Part shown: piece after piece, positions 7,426 through 15,646 of the stretch
Layout: each line of letters opens with the position of its first letter
How positions within the stretch are numbered: the stretch's first letter is position 1
Assembly: GCA_001775255.1 (NCBI GenBank)
Contig: MFCJ01000082.1
Location: 1-32,298, forward strand
Origin: Candidatus Dadabacteria bacterium RIFCSPHIGHO2_12_FULL_53_21
GTDB taxonomy: Bacteria; Desulfobacterota_D; UBA1144; Nemesobacterales; UBA2774
DNA: 32,298 nucleotides
Direction: 5' to 3'
The notes under the pieces: model-generated
Database searches by the model: none
What the model was told of the DNA's origin: nothing
The model's input: only the letters and a program-made list of their open reading frames with translations
Program-made: the position numbers and the translations under genes

Positions 7426-9024
7426 ATGACCGCAATAGTAGCTTTTATTTTCGTCATCGGAATATTGGTATTCATACACGAGCTCGGGCATTTTCTATTG
7501 GCAAAGTGGAGCGGGGTAAGGGTAGAAAAGTTTTCTCTCGGCTTCGGCAAAAAACTGTTCGGATTCAGGAAGGGCGAGACGGAGTACTTGATCTGCGCGC
7601 TGCCGCTCGGCGGATACGTCAAGATGTACGGCGAGGGTTCGGAGGGGAACTTCATCGTGGACAAGGTGGACCCGGGCTCGGACGCAGATAAAGCCGGTTT
7701 CAGGCCGGGCGACAGGATAGTGAGCATAGAAGGTATCGAGCTCACGTCTTTTCCCAGGTGGAAGCAGCTGGAGGGTACCCTGAAAACGGAGCCCGAGAGG
7801 GATTATATGTTCGTCCTCGAAAGGGACGATAAGAAGATAGAACTAACCGCAAAGGCGCGGAGCCTCGAAGGGGCGGACACTTATTCCGAGAAGGAATACC
7901 CGAGGGGGTTTTCGAACCAGCCCTTATTCAACAGACTCCTGATAGTGGTAGCGGGTCCGTTCATGAACTTCCTGCTGCCTTTCGTATTCCTCCCTATTGT
8001 GTTCATGATAGGAATCACGGTGCCTGCGTACCTCGAGCAGGTTCCGGTTATCGGTTATATAAAGCCCGGATCCCAGGCCGCGGAAGCGGGTTTCAGGAAA
8101 GGCGACAAGATAATTGAAATAGAGGGGAAAAAGGTATCCGACTGGAAGGATGTTAACATCGAGCTCCAGACCAACCCCGACGCCCTGCTTAATATCGAAG
8201 TGGAGAGAGAGGGAGCGATGGAAGTAATTCCCGTAAAGGCGACGGCGTCTTCCGAAGGAATCGTGGCAATCGGGTTCGGCGAGCCTTTAAAAGCCAAGGT
8301 CGGGACAGTTGTAGCCGGCACCCCTGCCGATAAAGCCGACCTCGTCAAAGGAGACGAGATTCTGAACATAGACGGAACGAAGATAGCCGACTGGGATCAG
8401 ATGTCATCGATAGTTAAAGAGAATTCGGGGAAAGAGCTCACTCTCCTCATAAACAGGCAGGGCAAGGAGATAACCAAGACAATAACGCCTGAAACTTCAG
8501 TCGAGACGGGGAAAGGCGCGATAGGCGTATCCCCGTATCAGGACGAGATCGTAAAAAAATATGGTTTCCTCCAGGCCATTGTCAACGGGGTGAAAGAAGC
8601 CGCGAACATGATAATCGAGGTCGTGGCGCTCCTGTTCGGATTCCTGTTTAAGCTGGTCACGGGCAAGATTGCGCTCGGCACCGCGGGAAAGAGTCTCGCA
8701 GGCCCGATACTGATTGCGAAGGTCTCGGGGGCGGCGGCGGAAAACGGCATAGCGCAGCTCCTTCAGTTCACATGCTTCATAAGCATTAACCTCGCGATTA
8801 TAAACCTGTTCCCGATACCTATGCTGGACGGGGGCCACGTCCTCTACCTGGCGATAGAGAGCATCAAGAAAAAACCGCTCAGCCAGAGGACCCTCGAAAT
8901 AAGCCAGCGTATCGGACTAACGATACTCATATTCATTATGTTCCTCGCGATCTATAACGACCTCTCGAGGGTTAAGGGAGACATACTCAACTCGCTCAGC
9001 CGCGTCGTCAATTTAGTAAAATAA
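7426..9024 (+). CDS. rseP: RseP-type site-2 zinc metalloprotease with three PDZ domains
   Basis: This is an intramembrane protease that cuts single-pass membrane proteins such as anti-sigma factors in the envelope stress response. HELGH (18-22) in the first membrane helix and NLFPIPMLDGGH (460-471) supply the zinc ligands. Further membrane helices lie at about 170-198, 445-465 and 495-512. The usual tandem PDZ pair is seen at about 207-275 and 288-356. A third PDZ-like unit at about 72-145 (PGSDADKAGFRPGD) lies before the second helix, which makes the protein 532 residues against about 450 in E. coli. AGGAGA lies eight bases before the ATG, and the dxr stop is three bases upstream. Confidence 0.95.
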   Translation: MTAIVAFIFVIGILVFIHELGHFLLAKWSGVRVEKFSLGFGKKLFGFRKGETEYLICALPLGGYVKMYGEGSEGNFIVDKVDPGSDADKAGFRPGDRIVSIEGIELTSFPRWKQLEGTLKTEPERDYMFVLERDDKKIELTAKARSLEGADTYSEKEYPRGFSNQPLFNRLLIVVAGPFMNFLLPFVFLPIVFMIGITVPAYLEQVPVIGYIKPGSQAAEAGFRKGDKIIEIEGKKVSDWKDVNIELQTNPDALLNIEVEREGAMEVIPVKATASSEGIVAIGFGEPLKAKVGTVVAGTPADKADLVKGDEILNIDGTKIADWDQMSSIVKENSGKELTLLINRQGKEITKTITPETSVETGKGAIGVSPYQDEIVKKYGFLQAIVNGVKEAANMIIEVVALLFGFLFKLVTGKIALGTAGKSLAGPILIAKVSGAAAENGIAQLLQFTCFISINLAIINLFPIPMLDGGHVLYLAIESIKKKPLSQRTLEISQRIGLTILIFIMFLAIYNDLSRVKGDILNSLSRVVNLVK

Positions 9025-9026
9025 TC

Positions 9027-9042
9027 TTCCGGGACCCCGGAA
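9027..9042 (+). other. short hairpin after rseP
   Basis: TTCCGGG and CCCGGAA form a perfect inverted repeat with two bases between them (in practice a six-pair stem with a four-base loop), two bases after the rseP stop. No T-tract follows, so it is at most a weak or factor-dependent terminator. Confidence 0.3.
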
Positions 9043-9113
9043 TAGGGAATATAATTCCATCAGAGGGATGCGCGGCGCCTTAACGAATCCCCACTGCGCG
9101 TACGTTTTCTCAA

Positions 9114-10037
9114 ATGAGCCTCCTCAAGCTGGGAAAGGATAACTGGGTGAGGACAAGACCTACGAAGGAGGGGCTAACCTTTATCGCACTCAGCCTCTTC
9201 GTCGGATTTGCGGCCATCAACACGGGGAATAACCTCCTTTATCTCACTTTCGGTATCATGATGAGCTTCGTGGCCGCCTCGGGATTCCTGTCGATGATCA
9301 ACCTCTCGGGGATAGAGGTGAAAATACTGTCTCAGGGAGACGTGTTCGCGCTTACTCCCGCAACACTGAGATTCTCGCTCATTAACGGCAAAGCCGTCAT
9401 CCCTTCATACTCCCTCAATCTGGAAATCGATGAAAAAACAGCCTTCATTCCATACCTGCCGCCAAAGGCCGGGTCCGGGGCGTCGCTGAAACACGTATTC
9501 AGGGAGAGGGGGTGGAATAAAATTCCGGAAGCCAGGCTCTCGACGAGGTTCCCTTTCGGGTTTTTCAAGAAATGGATAAAGATAGACCTCGGGGACGACG
9601 AAGTCCTCGTATTCCCCAAAATAGATCCCATAGATCCCGGGGACGAAATATTCAAGGAAGGGCCGGGAGAGGCGGAATCGGAGAAGACGGGGTTCGGGTT
9701 TGACCTGAGGTCGATCAAGGAATTCCGGCAGGGCGACAACCCCAGGCTCATACACTGGAAAATGACAGCCAAAACTGGGAGGCTCATGGTGCGGGAGATG
9801 GAGGACGAGGAAATAAGGGGAGCGGTTATCGAATTCCACCCCGAAAGGGACAAAACGAGACTCGAGCACCAGATAAGCCGCCTCGCGTCGCTTTTCGTAG
9901 AGCTTCTGAAACGGGGGTTCGAGGTGGAGCTCAAAACCCCCGATATGACCTTTTCGAGCTCCCGGACCGGCAGATCTCCGAGGCCCGTGTTGAGATACCT
10001 GGCTTTGTTCAGGGCTGAAGAAAGAATCCGCGCCTGA
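9114..10037 (+). CDS. DUF58 membrane protein
   Basis: DUF58 proteins have a short N-terminal membrane anchor and a C-terminal domain often encoded with MoxR-type AAA ATPases. Here residues about 21-37 and 41-60 form two membrane helices. The family signature runs from about 194 to 226 and includes GFDLRSIKEFRQGDNPR followed by IHWK. The 307-residue length is normal. No MoxR or transglutaminase-like partner lies in the window. The ATG has no clear ribosome binding site, so the start may be off. Its biochemical role is unknown; related genes are linked to cell-envelope or chaperone-like functions. Confidence 0.85.
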   Translation: MSLLKLGKDNWVRTRPTKEGLTFIALSLFVGFAAINTGNNLLYLTFGIMMSFVAASGFLSMINLSGIEVKILSQGDVFALTPATLRFSLINGKAVIPSYSLNLEIDEKTAFIPYLPPKAGSGASLKHVFRERGWNKIPEARLSTRFPFGFFKKWIKIDLGDDEVLVFPKIDPIDPGDEIFKEGPGEAESEKTGFGFDLRSIKEFRQGDNPRLIHWKMTAKTGRLMVREMEDEEIRGAVIEFHPERDKTRLEHQISRLASLFVELLKRGFEVELKTPDMTFSSSRTGRSPRPVLRYLALFRAEERIRA

Positions 10038-10141
10038 TCTCCGAAACCGCCCCGAAACAGACGTTCGCCTGCGATCGGATGACGAGAACCTTCAGGGTGA
10101 ACGGAAAAAGACATACCCTCTATTTTCAGGTATAAATTCGT

Positions 10142-10576
10142 ATGCCGAATAAATCCGACGAGGAACTCATACTCGAAGTAAACGAAAGGTTCTACAGGGC
10201 TTTGGGCACGAGGGACCTGGGGCTCATGGACACCGTGTTCGTCCGCGACGAGAGGGCCGGCTGCACGCATCCGGGCTGGGTGATGCTCAGGGGATGGGAA
10301 GCCATCAGGCAGAGCTGGGAGAACTTCTTCGACCCGGAAGACAGGCTCGCTATAAAACTCCACAACGTCACCATCGACATAAATGGGGACGCCGCGTGCG
10401 TTACATGCGTTCAGGAGCTCATGTACGTAAAGAGAAACCCGGTCATGATGAACGTCTCGATATCGACGAATATATTCGAGAGGACCGAATCAGGCTGGCT
10501 GATGGTAATCCACCACGCCTCCCCAATCCCCTTCGTCACCGAAGAAAAAGAGAGAAAACAAAGTAAGCTGCAGTGA
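10142..10576 (+). CDS. NTF2-like / SnoaL-like domain protein
   Basis: The 144-residue product has the pattern of single-domain NTF2-fold proteins. An N-terminal helix (EELILEVNERFYRALGTRDL) is followed by HPGWVMLRGWEAIRQSW and then a beta-rich half ending IFERTESGWLMVIHHAS. Such proteins may be small enzymes or ligand binders; the substrate cannot be read from sequence. An AGGT lies about ten bases upstream of the ATG. It is the last GC-rich gene before the AT-rich insert, and composition argues against a shared history with the next gene. Confidence 0.8.
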   Translation: MPNKSDEELILEVNERFYRALGTRDLGLMDTVFVRDERAGCTHPGWVMLRGWEAIRQSWENFFDPEDRLAIKLHNVTIDINGDAACVTCVQELMYVKRNPVMMNVSISTNIFERTESGWLMVIHHASPIPFVTEEKERKQSKLQ

Positions 10577-10703
10577 GGGGCATATCCCTATCATGCCTTG
10601 TCTCTTCATCGATTCCTTCAGAAAGCGGAACAGGATAAATTAAATACTTACTTTGCTAAGCACCACCCTCCGTGATAACCTTTTCTTGAGTTTATAACTT
10701 ATT

Positions 10704-13586
10704 ATGACGAAAGAAGAATATGATGTTTTCTTTAGTTACGTCCATAAGGACAAAGATAGCGCGATCAGAATTGTCGAAGCCCTCCGAGCATCAGGTATAA
10801 AAGTCTGGTTTGATGAAAACGAAATTAAAGATTACGATGGGATCATAAGACATCTTACCAAAGGTCTCTCCCACTCAAAAGCCCTAGTCGCCTATTACTC
10901 AGCCAAATATCCTAAAAGCCGTTTCTGCCAATGGGAATTCACCTCCGCTTTCCTGGCAAGTCAAAGAGAGGGTGATCCCACCAAACGAATCATGGTTTTA
11001 AATCCCGAAAAAGGTCATGAGCACATTATGCCTTCGGAATTTCAAGGTGCTCTATTTAAAAGAGTTCCAGAAAATGTAGATGATGCGGCCTTAAATGTTA
11101 TTGTAGAAAGTATAAAAGAACGAGTCTCAAGAATTGCTAACCCTATAGGACATATATCCACTTTTGACAAGCCGACTTGGTATGGAAGAAATGGAATCTT
11201 TTACCCAAACTTTGTGGGACGGCTCAGCGATATGTGGAACATTCATACAAAACTGAACTCCTATGAAACTATACTAATAACAAGTGGCACGGCACAAGTA
11301 CAGGGTATGGGCGGGATTGGAAAGTCTCTATTAGTAGAAGAATATGCTATGAGATTCGGGGCTGCTTATCCGGGTGGTATCTATTGGCTAAGCGCATCTC
11401 AAGCCGACCCAAAAAATCCAGATTCAGAACTAGAAAGACAATTGCGTAACATTGCGCTGGAGCTAGGAATTCCGAGACATGCTTTTGAAACCGATAGAGA
11501 AGAAGAGAGACTGCCTTTAATTATTGGTGCAATAGGTCATCATCTCAAATCATATGAAGCTCCATCACTCTGGATAGTGGACGATATTCCCGTTGGTATG
11601 AACAGCGAAAATTTAAGAAGATGGTTTGCTCCTCATCACAATGGGAAGACACTCATAACTACGAGGAGTACCGAATATAATGTTGCAGAGCGAATACCCC
11701 TGGATGTGCTTGAAAAAGAAGATGCCTATACCCTAATCACTAGCAGAAAAAAACCAAAGAATGAACTAGAAGAAAAAGCTGCATGGGAGATCATCGAGAT
11801 GCTTGGTTTCCATGCGCTTGCGGTTGATGTTGCTTCCTCCGCTCTTCAATTCCAAAGCTATTCAGAATTCTTAGAAGGACTCAAAAATCCAAAAGAAGAC
11901 GAGTTAGAGCTTGCGGCTAAGTTAACTGGCCAATTACCAAATGGGCACGAACCAAGCATTGCAATAACCCTTCTCCGAAGTATAAAACTTTTAAGTGATG
12001 AAGGAAAAGATTTCCTCAGACTCGCATCGATATTAGCAGAGGCCCCAATTCCCTCTAAGCTGGTACAAAAGGTTTTTGAATTCTCTAATGGGATTGATGA
12101 ATCGGAAGCCAGGAAAATGGGCTTACTAGCACTCCATCAGGTTAATTCTCACTCCCTAGCAACACCAGTTGAAGGAGAAGAAGCTTGGGAAGTACATACG
12201 TTAATTTCTCGTACAATGCGATTCCATGAACAAACTGAAAATACAATCAAAACATTCCCTACTAAACTATACAGTACAATTATCGAAGCATTAAATTATT
12301 TGTTGTCTGAAAACGTATTAGAGATACAACGACATGGACAAATAAAATTCGAGATTATTCATGTAAGAAAACTCACAAACAATATAAACACAATGAATTC
12401 CGCATTACTTGCAGATCTGCTGGGTAAGTATGATTTTAATAGAGGTTCTTATAATTCAGCCGAGACTCTACAGAAAAAAGCCTTGAAAGTTTTAAAAAAG
12501 GATCGAGGCGAAAAGGATCGAGATACACTCGGCGTTATGAACAATCTAGCCTTATCATTAGATGCACAAGGAAAATACAACGAAGCAGAAACAATTCAAG
12601 AAAAAATATTGATAGTGACAAAACAAGTATTCGGACACGAGCACCCTAATACACTATCACTTTTGGAGAACACAGCTCTCACAAAATACCGAAAAGGAGA
12701 TTATCATGCTGCTAAAAATATTCTAACAAAGGTTTTATCAACGAAAGAAAGAATCTTGGGCAAAGAACATCTTGATACACTTACAACTATGAATAACTTA
12801 GCTAATATTTTACGAGAACTTGGGAATCCGAATGAAGCTAAAGTAATGCTTGAAAATGCGCTTAAAATACTTTTTCAGATCAAAGGAGAAGAAAATCCAC
12901 AGACGCTAACAACAATGAATAGCTTAGCAATTACATATAGACAAATTGGAGATTTGACGAACGCAAAAACAATATACGAGAAATCATTGACAATTCGTAG
13001 ACGGATACTGGGAGAGAAACACCCGGAGACCCTTAGTTCTGTAAATAATTTAGCCGAATTACTTATTGAAATGAATGAACTAGATGCTGCTACAAAGATG
13101 CTTCAAACTACGATTGAAATTTCAAAAGAATTACTCGGCGAAGAACATCCAGACACACTCACTGCAGTTAGCAATCTAGCAGTGGCAATAGGAACGCAAG
13201 GTGATTTGAATAAAGCTATATCAAGTTACCGAGACTTGCTCAATATTTGCACACGTATACATGGTAAAGAACACCCTGAAACAATACGGTGCATGAGCAA
13301 TCTAGCTTTCTACCTAGGTCAAGATGGTAAATTAGCTGAGGCAATTAAATTATGTGAAAAGGTTTTTGAAATAAGAAAGCGTCAAATGGGAACTAAAAAT
13401 TATAGCACTACCGAAGCCGCGTGGAATTTATTTTGCGCGTTGAATGAAAAAAAGGAACACCATGGAGCAAAAAGAATTCTTCGAGAAGAACTCCTTTGGC
13501 TTCTGAAGGCTGATGTTAATATTCTACACCCAAAACAAAAATACTATCGTGAACAGATCGCTAAAATTACTGGAGCTAAAAACTAA
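10704..13586 (+). CDS. TIR / NB-ARC / TPR NLR-like receptor (putative defence protein)
   Basis: The 960-residue protein has three parts. A TIR domain (about 4-144) contains VFFSY, GIKVWFDENE and CQWEF, in which E78 matches the catalytic Glu of NAD-cleaving TIR enzymes. An NB-ARC/STAND ATPase (about 168-505) shows FVGR (170-173), Walker A GMGGIGKS (201-208), Walker B LWIVDD (289-294), a sensor-like TLITTRS (316-322), GFHALAV (368-374) and a HxL motif (VHTLIS) in place of MHD. The C-terminus (about 567-920) is a tetratricopeptide array of kinesin-light-chain type with an exact 42-residue period. Known TIR-STAND proteins sense a ligand through repeats, oligomerise, and the TIR then degrades NAD or makes a signal; that role is inferred here. 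The gene is clearly AT-richer than its neighbours, uses AGA and ATT codons, and has no visible ribosome binding site. An in-frame TAA at 10695 excludes a longer start. It stands alone with no companion gene. Confidence 0.93.
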   Translation: MTKEEYDVFFSYVHKDKDSAIRIVEALRASGIKVWFDENEIKDYDGIIRHLTKGLSHSKALVAYYSAKYPKSRFCQWEFTSAFLASQREGDPTKRIMVLNPEKGHEHIMPSEFQGALFKRVPENVDDAALNVIVESIKERVSRIANPIGHISTFDKPTWYGRNGIFYPNFVGRLSDMWNIHTKLNSYETILITSGTAQVQGMGGIGKSLLVEEYAMRFGAAYPGGIYWLSASQADPKNPDSELERQLRNIALELGIPRHAFETDREEERLPLIIGAIGHHLKSYEAPSLWIVDDIPVGMNSENLRRWFAPHHNGKTLITTRSTEYNVAERIPLDVLEKEDAYTLITSRKKPKNELEEKAAWEIIEMLGFHALAVDVASSALQFQSYSEFLEGLKNPKEDELELAAKLTGQLPNGHEPSIAITLLRSIKLLSDEGKDFLRLASILAEAPIPSKLVQKVFEFSNGIDESEARKMGLLALHQVNSHSLATPVEGEEAWEVHTLISRTMRFHEQTENTIKTFPTKLYSTIIEALNYLLSENVLEIQRHGQIKFEIIHVRKLTNNINTMNSALLADLLGKYDFNRGSYNSAETLQKKALKVLKKDRGEKDRDTLGVMNNLALSLDAQGKYNEAETIQEKILIVTKQVFGHEHPNTLSLLENTALTKYRKGDYHAAKNILTKVLSTKERILGKEHLDTLTTMNNLANILRELGNPNEAKVMLENALKILFQIKGEENPQTLTTMNSLAITYRQIGDLTNAKTIYEKSLTIRRRILGEKHPETLSSVNNLAELLIEMNELDAATKMLQTTIEISKELLGEEHPDTLTAVSNLAVAIGTQGDLNKAISSYRDLLNICTRIHGKEHPETIRCMSNLAFYLGQDGKLAEAIKLCEKVFEIRKRQMGTKNYSTTEAAWNLFCALNEKKEHHGAKRILREELLWLLKADVNILHPKQKYYREQIAKITGAKN
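12400..13470 (+). repeat. 42-residue (126-base) tetratricopeptide repeat array
   Basis: Within the TIR/NB-ARC gene an Asn-centred motif (usually MNNLA or SNLA) recurs at residues 613, 655, 697, 739, 781, 823, 865 and 907, exactly 42 residues apart, with a degenerate unit before it near residue 571. Each linker has the form GxEHPxTL and each second helix a G(D/N)xxxA pattern. DNA-level identity between units is low, so this is an old protein repeat and not a fresh tandem duplication. Confidence 0.85.
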
Positions 13587-13611
13587 CTTTTGACTCCTGA
13601 GATTAAAGACC

Positions 13612-14388
13612 TCATGAATCCCCGTTGTGGTTGAAGTGGAGTCCGCACTCCTTGTCGGAATCGGTTTCCCACCACCAGCGCCCCGCCCTCTCGTCTTCCC
13701 CGGGTTTGACGGCGCGCGTACAGGGGGCGCACCCTATGCTGGGGTATCCCATGTCGTGGAGCTTGTTGTAGGGAACCTTGCGCTCTTTTATATAATCCCA
13801 CACCATCTTGCTCGTCCAATCCACGAGCGGATTGATCTTTAATATGCCGCCGTTAAGCTCGTCTATCTCGAACTTCCGAGCCTCGGCCCTCGTCTCCATC
13901 TGGTCCCGCCTTATGGATGTTATCCAGCCGTCCATATTCGCCAGGTAGCGTTTGAGGGGCCTCACTTTTCTAATGTCGCAGCAGAGTATCCTGTTTTCCT
14001 TCCCTTTATAGAACAGATTAACCCCGCGCTCGAGCACCATTTCCTCGACCTCGGCCTTATCGGGGAAAACGACTTCTACCCTGGCTCCATATCTTTTTCT
14101 GACCTCGTCCATGACGTCGTAGGTCTCCTGATTGAGCCTGCCCGTATCGAGTGTAAATATCCTCGCCTCCCGGTTTATCGCCATGAGCATATCTATGAGG
14201 ACCATACCCTGGGCCTGAAAGCTCGAAGCGAGCCCGAGTCGCGGGTGTAAATTATCAAAGGCCCACCTGAGCACCTCGTCTGCGCCCCTGCCCTCGAATC
14301 CGAGGTTCAGCTCTCTGACCTCGTCAGGACTGAAAATCCGTTTCCGAGCCTCTATGCCCCGCGCTTTTTTACCTGCCGATCCTGACAA
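13612..14388 (-). CDS. cysH: adenylyl-sulfate (APS) reductase, thioredoxin-dependent
   Basis: CysH reduces activated sulfate to sulfite in assimilatory cysteine synthesis. The presence of CC (136-137) and CxxC (220-223) shows the [4Fe-4S]-binding type that prefers APS over PAPS. The catalytic Cys is in KECGLH (C248). SSFQAQG and TLDTGRLNQETY are the nucleotide-binding loop motifs, and SIRRDQMETR is also typical. The start is a TTG at 14388 with GAGGTGA about 12 bases upstream, longer than ideal, so the exact start is uncertain. The gene converges on the TIR receptor with a 25-base gap and follows the PiT transporter gene by 53 bases. Confidence 0.93.
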   Translation of the reverse strand: MSGSAGKKARGIEARKRIFSPDEVRELNLGFEGRGADEVLRWAFDNLHPRLGLASSFQAQGMVLIDMLMAINREARIFTLDTGRLNQETYDVMDEVRKRYGARVEVVFPDKAEVEEMVLERGVNLFYKGKENRILCCDIRKVRPLKRYLANMDGWITSIRRDQMETRAEARKFEIDELNGGILKINPLVDWTSKMVWDYIKERKVPYNKLHDMGYPSIGCAPCTRAVKPGEDERAGRWWWETDSDKECGLHFNHNGDS

Positions 14389-14441
14389 ATTGATTTTTGG
14401 TCACCTCTCCGCCTATCAAGTCCATAATCTTATTATATATC

Positions 14442-15455
14442 CTAATGCCCAAAATTCCTGCTTATCATAGCCGCAACATCGTAGCTGAAATAAAGAGAAG
14501 ACAGGAAATACCCCATAGCCACGGCGATAAACGGTATGACGAACCAGAAGAACGCTATCCTGACGACGTGGCGGTTCTGGGCTGTAGCCGAAAAACCCTG
14601 CTGCGCCAGTGAGAACCCGATTATTCCCGCGGTAACAATCTCTGCAAGAGATACGGGAACGCCTGAGAGCGAGGCGATCAGGATTATTGCAGCCCCGGTA
14701 AATTCAACGGAGATCGCCCTCAATATGCAGATCTCCGTAATTTCCTTCCCGACGCTCTCCAGCACCCTCCCGCCGAAAAGTATAGCCCCGACACCCATTG
14801 CCACGCCCGCCATTACGGCCCCCGCATTGGCGTTCACGAGCCCGAGGCCGACGAGAGGGCCGACAGAATTTGCCGAATTGTTCGCCCCCGCTGAAAAAGC
14901 CACGAACACCCCGGATATGGTTATCAATATGGAAAGTATTTTATTTATACTCCCCTCCGAATAACGTGCCGTCAGAAACTGCAGCGTTTTTAAGTACAGG
15001 TGCCTGGCGATAAGGTAATTCACAGCCAATGCCAGTAGAGGCGTAAGCACCCACCAGACCACTATCTCGAAAAATTTTTCGCTGTTAAGCGACTTCGAAT
15101 AGAGACCCACTCCCACTATCGCGCAGACTATAGCATGGGTAGTTGCCACGGGAACTCGGGATATATTCGCCCAGGAAATGAAAATAATTGCAATAATGAA
15201 GATGATAATGACGAGCCCTATGTGGGTCGAGAACATGGTCCCGGGCACGAGACCGTTCCCGAGGGTTTTGATAACTGGAGTGCCCGCCAGGAGCGCCCCA
15301 AGAACGGCAAAAATGGCAATCATCACGGTCGCTTCCCTTTTGGTCCTCACGCCCGCGCCGTAAGCCGTTGCCATGGAAGCCGCCGAATTGTTCGCACCTA
15401 TATTGAGCGCAAGGAATGCGGACAGAACAATAGCTATGGGAAGGACTAAATCCAA
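14442..15455 (-). CDS. PiT-family permease, probably sulfate (CysP-like)
   Basis: This is an inner-membrane ion symporter of the PiT (inorganic phosphate transporter) family: 337 residues, about ten hydrophobic helices, and the duplicated signature GANNSAAS (20-27) and GANNSANSVGPL in the second half. The start is a TTG at 15455 with GGAGA seven bases upstream. Annotation by family alone would say phosphate, but it lies 53 bases upstream of cysH on the same strand. In Bacillus subtilis the sulfate permease CysP belongs to the same family and sits in the cysH operon. Sulfate is therefore the more likely substrate; this is inference from context. No phoU partner is present. Confidence 0.88.
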   Translation of the reverse strand: MDLVLPIAIVLSAFLALNIGANNSAASMATAYGAGVRTKREATVMIAIFAVLGALLAGTPVIKTLGNGLVPGTMFSTHIGLVIIIFIIAIIFISWANISRVPVATTHAIVCAIVGVGLYSKSLNSEKFFEIVVWWVLTPLLALAVNYLIARHLYLKTLQFLTARYSEGSINKILSILITISGVFVAFSAGANNSANSVGPLVGLGLVNANAGAVMAGVAMGVGAILFGGRVLESVGKEITEICILRAISVEFTGAAIILIASLSGVPVSLAEIVTAGIIGFSLAQQGFSATAQNRHVVRIAFFWFVIPFIAVAMGYFLSSLYFSYDVAAMISRNFGH

Positions 15456-15585
15456 AGATCAGTCTCCGTATGAGTTAGCAGCATATGATTTTGATTACTG
15501 AAACCTGTAAATAGGTGCAAATTGAGTGCCATGACAAATAATCGTGTAATTGAAGGCGATATCTCCAACCAACCCACCCGTCACC

Positions 15586-15614
15586 TTGATTAACAGATAA
15601 TCACTACGTATATT
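15586..15614 (+). promoter_or_regulatory. candidate sigma-70 promoter of the sigma-54 activator gene
   Basis: TTGATT and TATATT are separated by exactly 17 bases, about 18 bases before the AAGGAGA ribosome binding site of the next gene. The 190-base region 15456-15646 must also drive the divergent permease-cysH pair; I did not find a clear promoter for that direction. Confidence 0.5.
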
Positions 15615-15646
15615 TTTGTTACAATCACGAAGGAGATATTATATCC

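Noticed and set aside
9332..10363. 343-codon minus-strand reading frame
   Set aside because: It runs antisense through the DUF58 gene and into the NTF2-like gene, has a low-complexity Ser/Pro/Arg composition and matches no family. It is a shadow of GC-rich codon use.
12400..13470. Periodic signal as a CRISPR array or DNA tandem repeat
   Set aside because: The 126-base period is inside an open reading frame and is conserved at the protein level only; no identical repeats or spacers exist.
10142..13586. NTF2-like gene and TIR receptor as a two-gene defence operon
   Set aside because: They are 127 bases apart with clearly different base and codon use, and the NTF2-like gene matches the host background.
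10577..13611. Prophage or transposon carrying the TIR receptor
   Set aside because: No integrase, transposase, terminal inverted repeat or target duplication could be found at either border.
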